DNA of 64,000 bases from Rasiella rasia (GTDB taxonomy: Bacteria; Bacteroidota; Bacteroidia; Flavobacteriales; Flavobacteriaceae), in contig NZ_CP049057.1 in the NCBI RefSeq assembly GCF_011044175.1, positions 3,324,966-3,388,965 on the forward strand, given 5' to 3'. A program made the translations under genes and the position numbers. The notes beneath the pieces are model-generated. The model made no database searches. It was not told the origin of the DNA and worked only from the letters and a program-made list of their open reading frames with translations. Below, one piece after another: positions 9,654 to 18,347 of the stretch (the stretch's first letter is position 1; each line of letters starts with the position of its first letter).

Positions 9654-9690
9654 AATCCCAAACACCAATTTTATGATGGTGTTTGGGATT
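9654..9690. terminator. Bidirectional terminator between btuB and the converging S41 protease gene
   Basis: A 14-bp perfect inverted repeat (AATCCCAAACACCA / TGGTGTTTGGGATT) with a 9-base loop is followed by TGTGCTTTTTT. It lies between two converging genes. Confidence 0.85.
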
Positions 9691-9717
9691 TGTGCTTTTT
9701 TAAAATTTGTGGGTAGG

Positions 9718-11130
9718 TTATTGTTCTGCTATCATTATTTGGTGGAGCGGTGATTGCTGTTTGCTTTCGCCAATTTCTTCTAATTCTTGAAAAGGAGTCT
9801 TGTTAGTTGCTCTACCAGGAAAAATTTCGTCTAAACATGCTTCTAAAAGCGGTTCACGCTCATCTCCTAAAATACCTAAATTGCTATAATCTTCTTTGAG
9901 AGCTACATCTGGAGCGAGCCCATCTGTAAAATCGGTTACGCCAGCAACGTTGGCTGTTTTAAAAACTAGCGGCAGCATAGCGTAGGTATGACTTGGGTTA
10001 GCTTCGCTAAAAGCAAAATCTGGAGCAGGCGCATCAAACAATAAGAAAGATGCTTGAAATTTCCCAGTTGTGTTATCTCCTACCTGAATAACATCAATAT
10101 AAGGATCGAGCCCATTGATGACTAATTCGCTCGCCGAAGCACTTCTACCCGTAGTTATAATGTAGATTCGACTTAAATTTAGGCTGTTAATGGCTTCTCC
10201 TGTGCTTAGTGAACCATCAAAAAGCCCTGGACTCGCATATTCGTTCTGACGATCTTCGTTCCATTGTTCGTTATAAAATACTTGTCCTTCAAATTGCCCT
10301 GTAACCATACTTGCTAAATCGGTTGCGGTACTTACAGAGCCACCGCCGTTGTAGCGTAAATCCAAAATTAATTCTGTAATTCCGTCTGCTTGAAATTGTG
10401 CAAAGGCAGTATTTAATTGCGCATCGAAATCGCGGGTAAAGGCGTTGTACATTAAATAGCCAATAGGTTGGCTTTCTACCGTAAGCGTATTTGCAATAAA
10501 TACTGGATTTTCTGTATACGGCGCTTTAGTTAGTTCTACAGATTCGCCTGTAGGTGTTATTGTTTCACCATCATACGTTGCAAGACCAATAGTATACGCA
10601 CTAGGTTCTAGGAGGGCGTTAAAATTATCTTCGGTAATTTGTTGTCCATCTATTGTGTTAAAGATAACACCTCTAGTTAATCCTTTGCTTTCGGCATCTG
10701 TATTTGGGAGTACGTAACGTACATACCCGAAGACATTACCGCTACCATCTGGATATAGCACAAGGCCAAATTCCATCCCGTTGTTTTCGGTAACACCGCT
10801 AAGCGCATTAATGAGTTCTACATAGTCTTCAGTTAGTAAACTAAACCGATCTTGCGAAGACTTTAAGAATTCAAATAGACTTTCTGGAGATTCAAAAGTA
10901 TTTAAAAAGGTATTTTTTTCGTCGTCTGAGGCAAAAGCGTCGTTGGCTAACTCTGGTGTATCGGCTTTATAGAGATAAAAGAAATTAAGTCCGCGGTAGA
11001 TAAAATCTTTCACTGCAAAAGCGGCTTCATCACTTAAGCCGTCGGAAATTGAATCATCTCTGTCTTTAAAACAAGAGGTTAGTACGGTAGCGGTAGCTAA
11101 TAGTGCGATGATAAACGATTTTTTCAACAT
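9718..11130 (-). CDS. S41 family peptidase, lipoprotein (C-terminal processing protease-like)
   Basis: This 470-residue protein has a lipoprotein signal (lipobox LTSC, Cys20). A PDZ-like segment follows (about 115-190, including GLTRGVIFNTIDGQQ), then the S41 core: DLRYNGGG at 257-264, the catalytic serine within SASASE (330-335) and the likely general-base Lys in NTTGKFQAS (about 357). It is probably anchored in the outer or cytoplasmic membrane facing the periplasm. It stands alone on the minus strand, back to back with the sigma factor operon. Its substrate cannot be inferred. Confidence 0.92.
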   Translation of the reverse strand: MLKKSFIIALLATATVLTSCFKDRDDSISDGLSDEAAFAVKDFIYRGLNFFYLYKADTPELANDAFASDDEKNTFLNTFESPESLFEFLKSSQDRFSLLTEDYVELINALSGVTENNGMEFGLVLYPDGSGNVFGYVRYVLPNTDAESKGLTRGVIFNTIDGQQITEDNFNALLEPSAYTIGLATYDGETITPTGESVELTKAPYTENPVFIANTLTVESQPIGYLMYNAFTRDFDAQLNTAFAQFQADGITELILDLRYNGGGSVSTATDLASMVTGQFEGQVFYNEQWNEDRQNEYASPGLFDGSLSTGEAINSLNLSRIYIITTGRSASASELVINGLDPYIDVIQVGDNTTGKFQASFLLFDAPAPDFAFSEANPSHTYAMLPLVFKTANVAGVTDFTDGLAPDVALKEDYSNLGILGDEREPLLEACLDEIFPGRATNKTPFQELEEIGESKQQSPLHQIMIAEQ

Positions 11131-11165
11131 AAAAAGGTATTGTTTGTGTGTTTTGGGTACAATGA

Positions 11166-11173
11166 TAAAGGTA
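11166..11173 (-). promoter_or_regulatory. Candidate -7 element of the S41 peptidase gene
   Basis: TACCTTTA on the minus strand lies 36 bases before the start and is one mismatch from TAnnTTTG. Confidence 0.35.
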
Positions 11174-11338
11174 AATAATGAATTATTAACCTAACCTACA
11201 AACCCCTAAAATTAAGGTATTATTGTAAACTTTCAATTAAATTGTAACAAAAGTTAGGGTGTTTCGTCGTAATAATAAGACGCACTAATTGGGTGTTTTA
11301 CACTAACCAATAAAACAGTTCCTGCAAGGAACGCTAAT

Positions 11339-11845
11339 ATGAAACAAGGAGAATTTATAGCAACCGTGCTTCCTTTTAAGGATAAGTTGTACAGACTTGC
11401 CAAGAGAATCCTTGTGTCTGCAGATGAAGCAGAAGATGCAGTGCAGGAAGTATATTTGAAATTATGGAAAGGGAAAAGTAGTATTAAAAACTATAAAAAC
11501 CCAGAGGCTTTTGCCATGACAATGACAAAAAATTACTGTTTAGATCGACTAAAATCGAAACAGGCAGGAAATTTGAAAATTGTACATAGTAATTATCCAC
11601 ATTCGCAAAATGTTTCGCGACAGGTGGAAGCCAATGATGGGGTTGCGTTGGTTTTTAAAATTATGGAAACCCTTCCAGAACAACAGAAAATAGTATTACA
11701 GTTGCGAGATGTAGAGCAATTTGAATTTGCTGAAATCGCTAAAATGCTTGATAGTAATGAAACCGCCGTTCGTGTGGCGTTGTCTAGAGCTCGAAAAACT
11801 GTAAGAGAACAATTAATACAACAATACAATTATGGAGTTAACTAA
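11339..11845 (+). CDS. ECF-type RNA polymerase sigma factor
   Basis: This 168-residue protein is an extracytoplasmic-function sigma factor. Region 2 (about 10-75) includes DEAEDAVQEVYLKLWKGK and the DNA-contacting AFAMTMTKNYCLDRLKSK. Region 4 (about 108-160) includes METLPEQQKIVLQLRDVEQFEF and NETAVRVALSRARKTVREQL. Its last 14 bases overlap the next gene, a single-helix membrane protein that is the likely anti-sigma partner. It is the first gene of a four-gene plus-strand unit with two DUF4252 proteins. A short inverted repeat (GTTCC-TGCAA-GGAAC) sits just upstream of the ATG. Confidence 0.95.
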   Translation: MKQGEFIATVLPFKDKLYRLAKRILVSADEAEDAVQEVYLKLWKGKSSIKNYKNPEAFAMTMTKNYCLDRLKSKQAGNLKIVHSNYPHSQNVSRQVEANDGVALVFKIMETLPEQQKIVLQLRDVEQFEFAEIAKMLDSNETAVRVALSRARKTVREQLIQQYNYGVN

Positions 11846-12266
11846 GGTAGAACAACTGGTATCGGCTTATTTTGAAGGTAATACAACCTTGCAGGAAGAA
11901 GCTTTATTACGTACTTATTTTTCTGAAGATGAGGTAGCACCGCATTTGGCATCGTACAAACCTTTGTTTAATGCTATGGCCATTGCTCAAGATGAAACCT
12001 TTAATAAGGAGTTACTATTTCCGCAGCCTCAGAAAACAAAAAATCGCTGGTGGATAGGTATAGCAGCTTCTGCTTTGGTAGCAGTAGGTGTGGCAGGATT
12101 CTTTATGCAACAGCCAACGTTAACTGCAGAAGAGAAGGAAGCTATTGCGGCCTTTGAAAAAACAAAAGAAGCATTTCAACTATTGTCTAGCAATTTTAAT
12201 GAAGGCGCACAAGAATTAGCATACATTGGCAAGTTTGCCGAAACAAAGGACAAAATTTTAAAATAA
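11832..12266 (+). CDS. Single-pass membrane protein, probable anti-sigma factor
   Basis: This 144-residue protein has an acidic N-terminal part (1-70, MELTKVEQLVSAYFEGNTT) resembling the start of Bacteroidota anti-sigma proteins. One membrane helix follows (about 73-92, WWIGIAASALVAVGVAGFF), then a short helical tail on the far side. It overlaps the sigma gene by 14 bases, the usual arrangement for a cognate regulator. No zinc-binding anti-sigma motif (HxxxCxxC) is present, so the assignment rests on layout and context. Confidence 0.78.
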   Translation: MELTKVEQLVSAYFEGNTTLQEEALLRTYFSEDEVAPHLASYKPLFNAMAIAQDETFNKELLFPQPQKTKNRWWIGIAASALVAVGVAGFFMQQPTLTAEEKEAIAAFEKTKEAFQLLSSNFNEGAQELAYIGKFAETKDKILK

Positions 12267-12289
12267 CCCTAACACAAATACAAATACAG

Positions 12290-12826
12290 ATGAAAAAATT
12301 AGCAATTATAATCGCGTTAATGGTAGCACCCTTGCTAGTGAACGCTCAAAATCCTTTCGCGGCTTTTGAAAATGACGATGCTGTAACAAGTTTCGTAGCA
12401 ACTAAGAAAATGTTCAAACTATTGAGCAAAATGGATTTCGACTCCAACGACCCAGAAGTGAAAGAATATCTTGAGCTTATAAATAACTTAGATAACGTAA
12501 GAATCTTTACTACAGATAATCCTGGCGTAGCTTCAAAAATGAACGATGCAGTTGCTGGATATGTTTCAAGTAATGGAGCACTCTCTGAGTTAATGCGTGT
12601 TAAAGACGATGGTAAAAACGTAAAGTTTTATAGCAAAGAAGGTAAAAATGATAATTTTGTAACCGAGTTGCTAATGCACCTAACAGGGAATATAGATGGA
12701 AAAGAACGTACCGTGGTCATGAGTATTACCGGAAATATAGACCTGAAGAAAGTGTCTAAACTTACAAAAGACCTTAACGTACCAGGTAGTGAAGAGTTGA
12801 AGAATATTGACAAGAAAAAATCGTAA
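12290..12826 (+). CDS. DUF4252 domain-containing secreted protein
   Basis: This 178-residue protein has a cleavable signal peptide (1-20, ending LLVNAQ) and a DUF4252 domain over most of the rest (for example FTTDNPGVASKMNDAV and KFYSKEGKNDNFVTELLM). DUF4252 proteins are typical of Bacteroidota and their biochemical role is unknown. It lies 23 bases after the anti-sigma-like gene and two bases before a second DUF4252 gene. That suggests both are structural outputs, or sensing partners, of the sigma/anti-sigma pair. Confidence 0.88.
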   Translation: MKKLAIIIALMVAPLLVNAQNPFAAFENDDAVTSFVATKKMFKLLSKMDFDSNDPEVKEYLELINNLDNVRIFTTDNPGVASKMNDAVAGYVSSNGALSELMRVKDDGKNVKFYSKEGKNDNFVTELLMHLTGNIDGKERTVVMSITGNIDLKKVSKLTKDLNVPGSEELKNIDKKKS

Positions 12827-12828
12827 CC

Positions 12829-13392
12829 ATGGGAACCTTAAAATATATAGTTGGATTGGCGCTAGCCGCATTAAGCATGTTTTCATGTAATAACGACGCT
12901 TCGCTTCAGAAATACTTAGTAGATAAGCAAGACGATGATAAATTTTTGAAAATAGATCTAGCAACTAGCTTACTACAGAGTGACGAAAGTGACTTTAGCC
13001 CAGAAGAGCAAAAAGTACTTAATAGTGTAAAGAAAATTAACGTAGTAGCATATCCAATAAAAGGAGATGACAATGGAAACTACGATGTGGAACGCAAAAA
13101 AGTGCAAGCTATTTTGGCTAACGAGAAGTACCAAACGCTGCTAAAAATGGGATCTAACAAACAAGGTGCAACGCTTAAGTTTACAGGAGAAGAAGATGCT
13201 ATAGACGAGCTTATTGTTTTTGCAAGTGATAATGAAAAAGGATTTGCAGTATTTAGACTTCTTGGTGACAATATGGAGCCAGACGATTTGGTAAAACTAA
13301 TGACATCGATAGATAAAGGAGATGTAGATGTTTCTAAATTGAAGAGTTTAGGAGGTATGTTCGGCGATATGGATATGGACCTAGATATGTAG
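12829..13392 (+). CDS. DUF4252 domain-containing lipoprotein
   Basis: This 187-residue paralogue of the preceding gene is a lipoprotein (MGTLKYIVGLALAALSMFSC, Cys20). It shares the DUF4252 pattern: INVVAYPIKGDDNG, LLKMGSNKQGATLKF and IDELIVFASDNEKGFAVFRLLG. The C-terminus is an unusual Met/Asp-rich tail (GMFGDMDMDLDM), possibly metal-binding, though that is speculation. It ends the sigma factor operon and is followed by a strong terminator. Function unknown. Confidence 0.87.
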   Translation: MGTLKYIVGLALAALSMFSCNNDASLQKYLVDKQDDDKFLKIDLATSLLQSDESDFSPEEQKVLNSVKKINVVAYPIKGDDNGNYDVERKKVQAILANEKYQTLLKMGSNKQGATLKFTGEEDAIDELIVFASDNEKGFAVFRLLGDNMEPDDLVKLMTSIDKGDVDVSKLKSLGGMFGDMDMDLDM

Positions 13393-13411
13393 TAAAATTT
13401 AATACAATACT

Positions 13412-13444
13412 AAAAAAGCCTTGGTACATACCGAGGCTTTTTTT
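13412..13444. terminator. Bidirectional terminator after the sigma operon, facing purB
   Basis: A 15-bp stem (AAAAAAGCCTTGGTA / TACCGAGGCTTTTTT, one G-U pair) with a two-base gap is flanked by A and T runs. It separates converging genes. Confidence 0.85.
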
Positions 13445-13463
13445 ATTTGAAGTTAAAAACTAA

Positions 13464-14807
13464 TTAAATACCTGTATAATTGGCTGGTGTAATAACACGC
13501 ATTTCTGCTTTTATGGCTTCGGAAACTTCTAAGGTTTCAATAAAAGCGGCAATTGAATCTTTTGTTATCGCTTCGTTGGTTCTTGTAAGCCCTTTGAGAG
13601 CTTCATATGGGTTTGGATACGCTTCTCTTCTAAGAATAGTCTGAATAGCCTCTGCTACAACCGCCCAATTATTTTCTAGATCTTCGGAAAATTTAGTTTC
13701 ATTCAACAATAGTTTGTTTAAACCTTTTAAGGTAGATTGAAATGCTATGAGTGTATGCCCAATAGGTACACCAATATTTCTAAGTACCGTACTATCGGTT
13801 AAATCACGTTGTAATCTACTCACCGGTAGTTTTGAAGAGAGATGCTCAAAAATGGCATTGGCAATTCCTAAATTCCCTTCACTATTTTCAAAATCAATCG
13901 GATTTACTTTGTGAGGCATCGCAGAAGATCCTACTTCCCCTTTTTTAATTTTCTGCTTAAAATAGTCCATAGAGACATAGGTCCATATATCTCGATCTAA
14001 ATCTATTAAAATTGTATTAATACGTTTCATACAATCAAACAATGCCGCCATATGATCGTAGTGTTCAATCTGTGTGGTAGGAAACGAATGATGTAATCCT
14101 AGCTGCTCTTGTACAAAAGACGTACCAAAGGCTTTCCAGTCTACAGAAGGATAAGCAACTTTATGCGCATTAAAATTTCCGGTAGCACCACCAAATTTTG
14201 CCGCACTTTTTATATTGTTTAATAAATCGAATTGTTCTTCTAGACGTACCACAAAAACTTCAATTTCCTTCCCTAAACGAGTAGGAGAAGCAGGTTGTCC
14301 GTGCGTACGAGCTAACATAGGTATGTCTGCCCATTCTACCGCAAGTTCTTTTAGCTTGTCTTTTACTGCAAACAATTGAGGTACATAACATTCGTTCATA
14401 GCATCTTTCAGTGAAAGTGGTATGGCCGTATTATTAATGTCCTGAGATGTAAGCCCGAAGTGAATAAATTCTTTGTACTGTTCTAGCCCAAGCGCGTCAA
14501 ATTGCTCTTTTATAAAGTATTCAACAGCCTTTACATCATGGTTTGTGACCTTTTCTGTGTTTTTTATATGTTCGGCATGCTCGGTAGAAAATTCGGTATA
14601 CAATTTCCGAAGGTCAGAAAATAGCGAGGTGTCAAAAGAAGTCAATTGTGGTAAGGGTAATGAAACTAACGCAATAAAGTATTCAATCTCCACTTGCACC
14701 CGATATTTTATAAGCGCTTCTTCTGAAAAGAAAGGAATAAGTGAAGCTGTTTTAGAGGCATACCGACCATCTATTGGTGAAATGGCTTTAAGGGCTTGTG
14801 TAGACAT
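13464..14807 (-). CDS. purB: Adenylosuccinate lyase
   Basis: This 447-residue enzyme cleaves adenylosuccinate and SAICAR in purine synthesis. It carries the fumarase/aspartase superfamily signature GSSAMPHKVNPIDFENSEGN (around residue 283), the catalytic-His region TSQDINNTA and ARTHGQPASPTRLGKE. It resembles the E. coli-type rather than the shorter B. subtilis-type enzyme. A -7 element lies upstream at 14862-14869. Three copies of the CTTCGGAAA 9-mer fall inside the gene. Identification is secure. Confidence 0.97.
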   Translation of the reverse strand: MSTQALKAISPIDGRYASKTASLIPFFSEEALIKYRVQVEIEYFIALVSLPLPQLTSFDTSLFSDLRKLYTEFSTEHAEHIKNTEKVTNHDVKAVEYFIKEQFDALGLEQYKEFIHFGLTSQDINNTAIPLSLKDAMNECYVPQLFAVKDKLKELAVEWADIPMLARTHGQPASPTRLGKEIEVFVVRLEEQFDLLNNIKSAAKFGGATGNFNAHKVAYPSVDWKAFGTSFVQEQLGLHHSFPTTQIEHYDHMAALFDCMKRINTILIDLDRDIWTYVSMDYFKQKIKKGEVGSSAMPHKVNPIDFENSEGNLGIANAIFEHLSSKLPVSRLQRDLTDSTVLRNIGVPIGHTLIAFQSTLKGLNKLLLNETKFSEDLENNWAVVAEAIQTILRREAYPNPYEALKGLTRTNEAITKDSIAAFIETLEVSEAIKAEMRVITPANYTGI

Positions 14808-14861
14808 GGTTGTTGTTTTAGATGTTTTTTACCGTCTTTTTTGCTGCGGAAAATGAAGCTG

Positions 14862-14869
14862 CAAAGATA
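14862..14869 (-). promoter_or_regulatory. -7 promoter element of purB
   Basis: TATCTTTG on the minus strand, 55 bases before the purB start, is an exact TAnnTTTG match. No clear -33 TTG is seen. Confidence 0.5.
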
Positions 14870-14921
14870 CAAAATTAGGTGTGATGAAAGGTAGGTTTGT
14901 GGTATCGATTTGTTGTGAGAA

Positions 14922-15494
14922 TCAATTGCTTCTATATTTTGAAATTAAAGCGAGTACCTTTTGCCCTCTATTCACGTAACCCGCACTTTCTTGTGGTAGG
15001 TTTTGATTAATAATTGTTGCTAATTCTGGGTGTATCCAATCTATTTCGGTACCTAGATAATAAAGCGCCAACATCGCCCTTGCTTGGCAGGCAACTTTTT
15101 GATTCGTAATCATCCAGTCAAAACAGCATTCGGTCATTACTTCTTTATGTTTAGTTTTTAATAACAGGCGTAACTTGGGTTCTTTTCGCTTGTAATAATT
15201 TAGTGTTAGCATTTCGCAAAAGAGCCCAAACGATCTTAGCTGTCCATCTCCTTTAGCATGAGGCATTTGTTCACATATATAATCTAGAAATGGGTACAGT
15301 ATCGTTATGTCTTTTCTAAAAACAAATTCTAACACCCATGTCGCTTTAGTAGCTAATTTTAAATCTGCATGAAAACAATATGAAAGCAATTCTTCTAAGG
15401 TTTCAGGGTTTTCAAGAACCCAATTAGCCGCCCCAAGTCTATTTTTTCTATAGGCTTTTTGGTAATTAATCTGGTTAAATAATTCTGAAGACAT
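14922..15494 (-). CDS. Hypothetical all-helical protein coupled to the sirtuin gene
   Basis: This 190-residue protein is rich in leucine and charged residues with short helix-like units (ATKATWVLEFVFRKD, CQARAMLALYYLGTE) and looks like a HEAT/armadillo-type helical repeat. There is no signal peptide or membrane helix, so it is cytoplasmic. Its ATG overlaps the sirtuin stop by one base (TAATG). From memory, homologues in flavobacteria are sometimes labelled adenylosuccinate lyase, probably only because they sit near purB; none of the lyase motifs is present. Function unknown. Confidence 0.8.
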   Translation of the reverse strand: MSSELFNQINYQKAYRKNRLGAANWVLENPETLEELLSYCFHADLKLATKATWVLEFVFRKDITILYPFLDYICEQMPHAKGDGQLRSFGLFCEMLTLNYYKRKEPKLRLLLKTKHKEVMTECCFDWMITNQKVACQARAMLALYYLGTEIDWIHPELATIINQNLPQESAGYVNRGQKVLALISKYRSN

Positions 15495-16174
15495 TATATG
15501 TTATTTTCTAGGGCTTCAATTGCTTTTGGTACACCTGTCGTTGCATTTTCAGAAAAAACGGTTAGTTGCGCATTGCTGTTAATGGATGGATTAGGATCTA
15601 CAAAAAAACAGCGCGCATCGGGTCTGGCGTACTGAATTAAACCCGCAGCTGGATACACCTGCATAGAAGTGCCAATAATAAGCACAGCATCTGCTGCTGC
15701 TACTATTTCGGCAGCAACTTCAATAAGGGGAACAGCTTCGCCAAACCATACTATATGCGGACGTAATTGATGATTGTGTTCGCAAAAATCTCCTAAGTTG
15801 AGGTCTGTTTTCCAGTCAAGTACTAATTGCTCATCAAAAGTGCTACGTACTTTAAGAAGTTCTCCGTGTAAGTGTAACACATTACTACTACCAGCACGCT
15901 CGTGTAAATCGTCTACATTTTGGGTAACAATAGTAACATCGTGCTCAGCTTCTAAAGCTGCTAAGGCCTTGTGGGCTGCGTTGGGTGTTACTTCTAATAA
16001 TTGTCTGCGACGTTGGTTATAGAAATCTAGAACAAGCTCAGGATTTCTTTTAAATCCTTCGGGCGAAGCAACAGACATTACATCATGACCCTCCCAAAGA
16101 CCATTGCTATCGCGAAAAGTTTTAAGTCCGCTCTCGGCACTTATGCCTGCCCCAGTTAGTACAGCTATTTTCAT
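15494..16174 (-). CDS. cobB: SIR2-family NAD-dependent deacylase, lacking zinc cysteines
   Basis: This 226-residue sirtuin removes acyl groups from lysine using NAD. It has GAGISAESG (8-16), TQNVDDLHERAG (84-95), the catalytic His in HLHGEL (about 103), GTSMQ and a FVDPN loop. Tyr52 and Arg55 match the YxxR pair that gives class III (SIRT5/CobB) enzymes preference for succinyl or malonyl lysine. The region between HGEL and IVWFGE, where four zinc cysteines normally sit, has only Cys131. The enzyme therefore appears to have lost zinc binding. It is translationally coupled to the helical protein downstream. Confidence 0.92.
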   Translation of the reverse strand: MKIAVLTGAGISAESGLKTFRDSNGLWEGHDVMSVASPEGFKRNPELVLDFYNQRRRQLLEVTPNAAHKALAALEAEHDVTIVTQNVDDLHERAGSSNVLHLHGELLKVRSTFDEQLVLDWKTDLNLGDFCEHNHQLRPHIVWFGEAVPLIEVAAEIVAAADAVLIIGTSMQVYPAAGLIQYARPDARCFFVDPNPSINSNAQLTVFSENATTGVPKAIEALENNI

Positions 16175-16321
16175 CTTAAAAAAAATTGAAATGCTAAGGT
16201 ACTAAGATATTGAGTAAGACAGCAAATAAGGTATTTGATGTGAGGCATAATTTTCTGTACTATTGCGTTGAGCTAGACAAGACTCAGAAGTTTTCCATAA
16301 ATTCGTAGAAAACGATTTTTT

Positions 16322-16981
16322 GTGGATATTGAATTATTTAATTACTTACAAACCTATTTAACCGATCGCCGAAAGCAACTTTTTAAATCGGTATTGGCAA
16401 AACGAACACGCCATTTTACAGTAGTAACAGAAGATGTTTATCAGCTACATAATACCAGCGCCGTAATGCGTACTTGCGATGTGTTTGGAATTCAAGATTT
16501 GTATGTGGTAGAGGAAAAATTAGGTAAGCGAATTGATAAAGAAATTGCCATGGGCGCTCAAAAATGGGTGACCCTGAAAAGAAAAAACAACATACAAGAG
16601 TGTATGGCAGATTTAAAACAAAAAGGCTATCAGTTAATTGCAACAACGCCACATAACGATTCTACATACTTACACGACTTTGATATCACTAAGAAAGCGG
16701 CTTTTTTCTTCGGAAAGGAGAGCGAAGGTTTAAGTGATACAATGATGGAAGCTGCCGACGGATTTCTAAAAATACCGATGCATGGCTTTACTGAAAGTTT
16801 AAATATTTCGGTGTCTGCGGCTATTGTTTTGCAGGATGTTGTCACTCGACTCAAGCAAACAACTATTAACTGGGAACTTTCCGAAGAAGAGAAGCTAGAA
16901 ATTGAAATGGATTGGACTTTAAAAACAATAAAAAGCGCCAAAGAAATTACAGAGCGTTTCTATGCCGATAAAAATAGCTAA
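16322..16981 (+). CDS. trmH: tRNA (guanosine-2'-O)-methyltransferase, TrmH/SpoU family
   Basis: This 219-residue SPOUT methyltransferase has RTRHFTVVTEDVYQLHNTSAVMR near the N-terminus, ALFFGKESEGL-like FFFGKESEGLSD, and the C-terminal knot motif IPMHGFTESLNISVSAA. The family methylates G18 of tRNA. The start is a GTG; the frame has no ATG near the N-terminus and the sequence is conserved from there. Two CTTCGGAAA-family sites lie inside it. It stands alone, followed by an unrelated lipoprotein gene. Confidence 0.93.
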   Translation: MDIELFNYLQTYLTDRRKQLFKSVLAKRTRHFTVVTEDVYQLHNTSAVMRTCDVFGIQDLYVVEEKLGKRIDKEIAMGAQKWVTLKRKNNIQECMADLKQKGYQLIATTPHNDSTYLHDFDITKKAAFFFGKESEGLSDTMMEAADGFLKIPMHGFTESLNISVSAAIVLQDVVTRLKQTTINWELSEEEKLEIEMDWTLKTIKSAKEITERFYADKNS

Positions 16982-17009
16982 CTTTATAGAATAACTTAAA
17001 CCTTTTGTT

Positions 17010-18317
17010 ATGAGAAGATTACAAAAGATATTTCTATGCGTTAGCGCCATTTCTTTGTTGTTTTTAGGCAGCTGCGGAAACGGTAATTCAGATGGAGACA
17101 GTATTCTAAAAGATGCAATTGTCCCAACTCAAGAAACATTTACAGCTACTACTCAAGAAAACACAGCAAGTGTACCGCTCGTCGCTATGAATGCACTTGT
17201 TTCTTATACCCCAGAAACAGGGATGTACGTTTTTAATAAAAATGCAGCAGTTTCAGGGCTAAAACCTGGCAGCGTAGTGTTATTTGAAGGCCATTCCCTT
17301 AGAAAAATAACTGCGGTAAAAACACAGGGGTCAACAATTGAAGTGCAAAGTGAATTTGCAAAACTAACCGACTATTATAAAGATCTTGATTTAAGTTATA
17401 CAGCACCCATAAATTGGTCAGACGATAATTCAATGGCTACAACCTCTGCACACGCAGGGATGCCAATCGCAACAATGATACATCCTGTATCAGGACTTTT
17501 GGCACCTCCTTCAACAAACTCAAGGTCTGTAAAGTTAAAGACCACCGTAAAAGGATGGAAAATAGAAATTAAGATAGAGCCAGATGGCGATAAAATGAAG
17601 CTAGAACTCGTAGGAAAAAAAGGGAAGGTATGTAGTATTACAGCAAAAGGCAACATTTCTTCATTTGAAAGCACATCTGAAATAAGAATCGTTAACGGAG
17701 AAACTCAACATTTTTCATACGATAATAATGGTCTTAATGGAGAAATGGAAGTGAAATTTGCGGCGGTTGGATTAGGAAGTGAAATCGCAATGCTCGAAAT
17801 TCCTGCAAAAATTGAAAAAACAATTCTTGTGTACGGTGTTATTCCTGTGACCTTACGATTAAAAGCAAACTTGAAAATTTTTCCGGAAGTTGCTGTTGGC
17901 AGTAGCAGTCAAGTGAGTATGAAGTTGAAATACAATAGTGATACTGGTTTCTCTTACGATGGGTCTAGACTTACCCCAAGAGGAGCTATTACGGGAGAGA
18001 CTCCAGAACAAACAGGAGATTGCAATACAGCTACACCAGCCATAGCCGGAATGGGCGTAGGGGTTGAGTTTCCGCGATTTGAGATTGGAATCTTTGGGAA
18101 TTTTGTAGTTCCTTATTTAATGGTAGATACTACGTACTCAACGTATTTAAGTACTGGCTTGGCAGGTGGAGCGCCGCCGTGTCATTTAGCGCGCCTTAAA
18201 TACAAGGCAAAAGCAGGTGTCTCCATGAATTTTCTCAATGTGGCATCTGTACATAATGACTACACCATTTTTGATAAGGTTAAAAAATGGACCTCAGAAG
18301 GTTCTTTTTGCGATTAA
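17010..18317 (+). CDS. Lipoprotein of unknown function
   Basis: This 435-residue protein has a lipoprotein signal (MRRLQKIFLCVSAISLLFLGSC, Cys22) and a Gly/Ser/Asn/Asp linker. Residues about 57-110 (LVSYTPETGMYVFNKNAA, GLKPGSVVLFEGHSLRKITAV) look like a small beta domain. The remainder alternates hydrophobic and polar residues, as in extended beta-sheet (VKLKTTVKGWKIEIKIEPDG). A Cys in GDCNTAT, one in APPCHLAR and the final GSFCD may form disulphides. I recognise no family. It may be a surface lipoprotein. It sits 28 bases after trmH and 68 before rdgB, with no operon logic. Confidence 0.85.
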   Translation: MRRLQKIFLCVSAISLLFLGSCGNGNSDGDSILKDAIVPTQETFTATTQENTASVPLVAMNALVSYTPETGMYVFNKNAAVSGLKPGSVVLFEGHSLRKITAVKTQGSTIEVQSEFAKLTDYYKDLDLSYTAPINWSDDNSMATTSAHAGMPIATMIHPVSGLLAPPSTNSRSVKLKTTVKGWKIEIKIEPDGDKMKLELVGKKGKVCSITAKGNISSFESTSEIRIVNGETQHFSYDNNGLNGEMEVKFAAVGLGSEIAMLEIPAKIEKTILVYGVIPVTLRLKANLKIFPEVAVGSSSQVSMKLKYNSDTGFSYDGSRLTPRGAITGETPEQTGDCNTATPAIAGMGVGVEFPRFEIGIFGNFVVPYLMVDTTYSTYLSTGLAGGAPPCHLARLKYKAKAGVSMNFLNVASVHNDYTIFDKVKKWTSEGSFCD

Positions 18318-18347
18318 ATAAGCAAGCACAAAGACAACAATTTCATT

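Noticed and set aside
15494..16174. Involvement of the cobB-like gene in cobalamin synthesis together with the B12 locus
   Set aside because: The gene is a sirtuin; the shared symbol is historical. It lies 6 kb from the B12 genes in an unrelated transcript.
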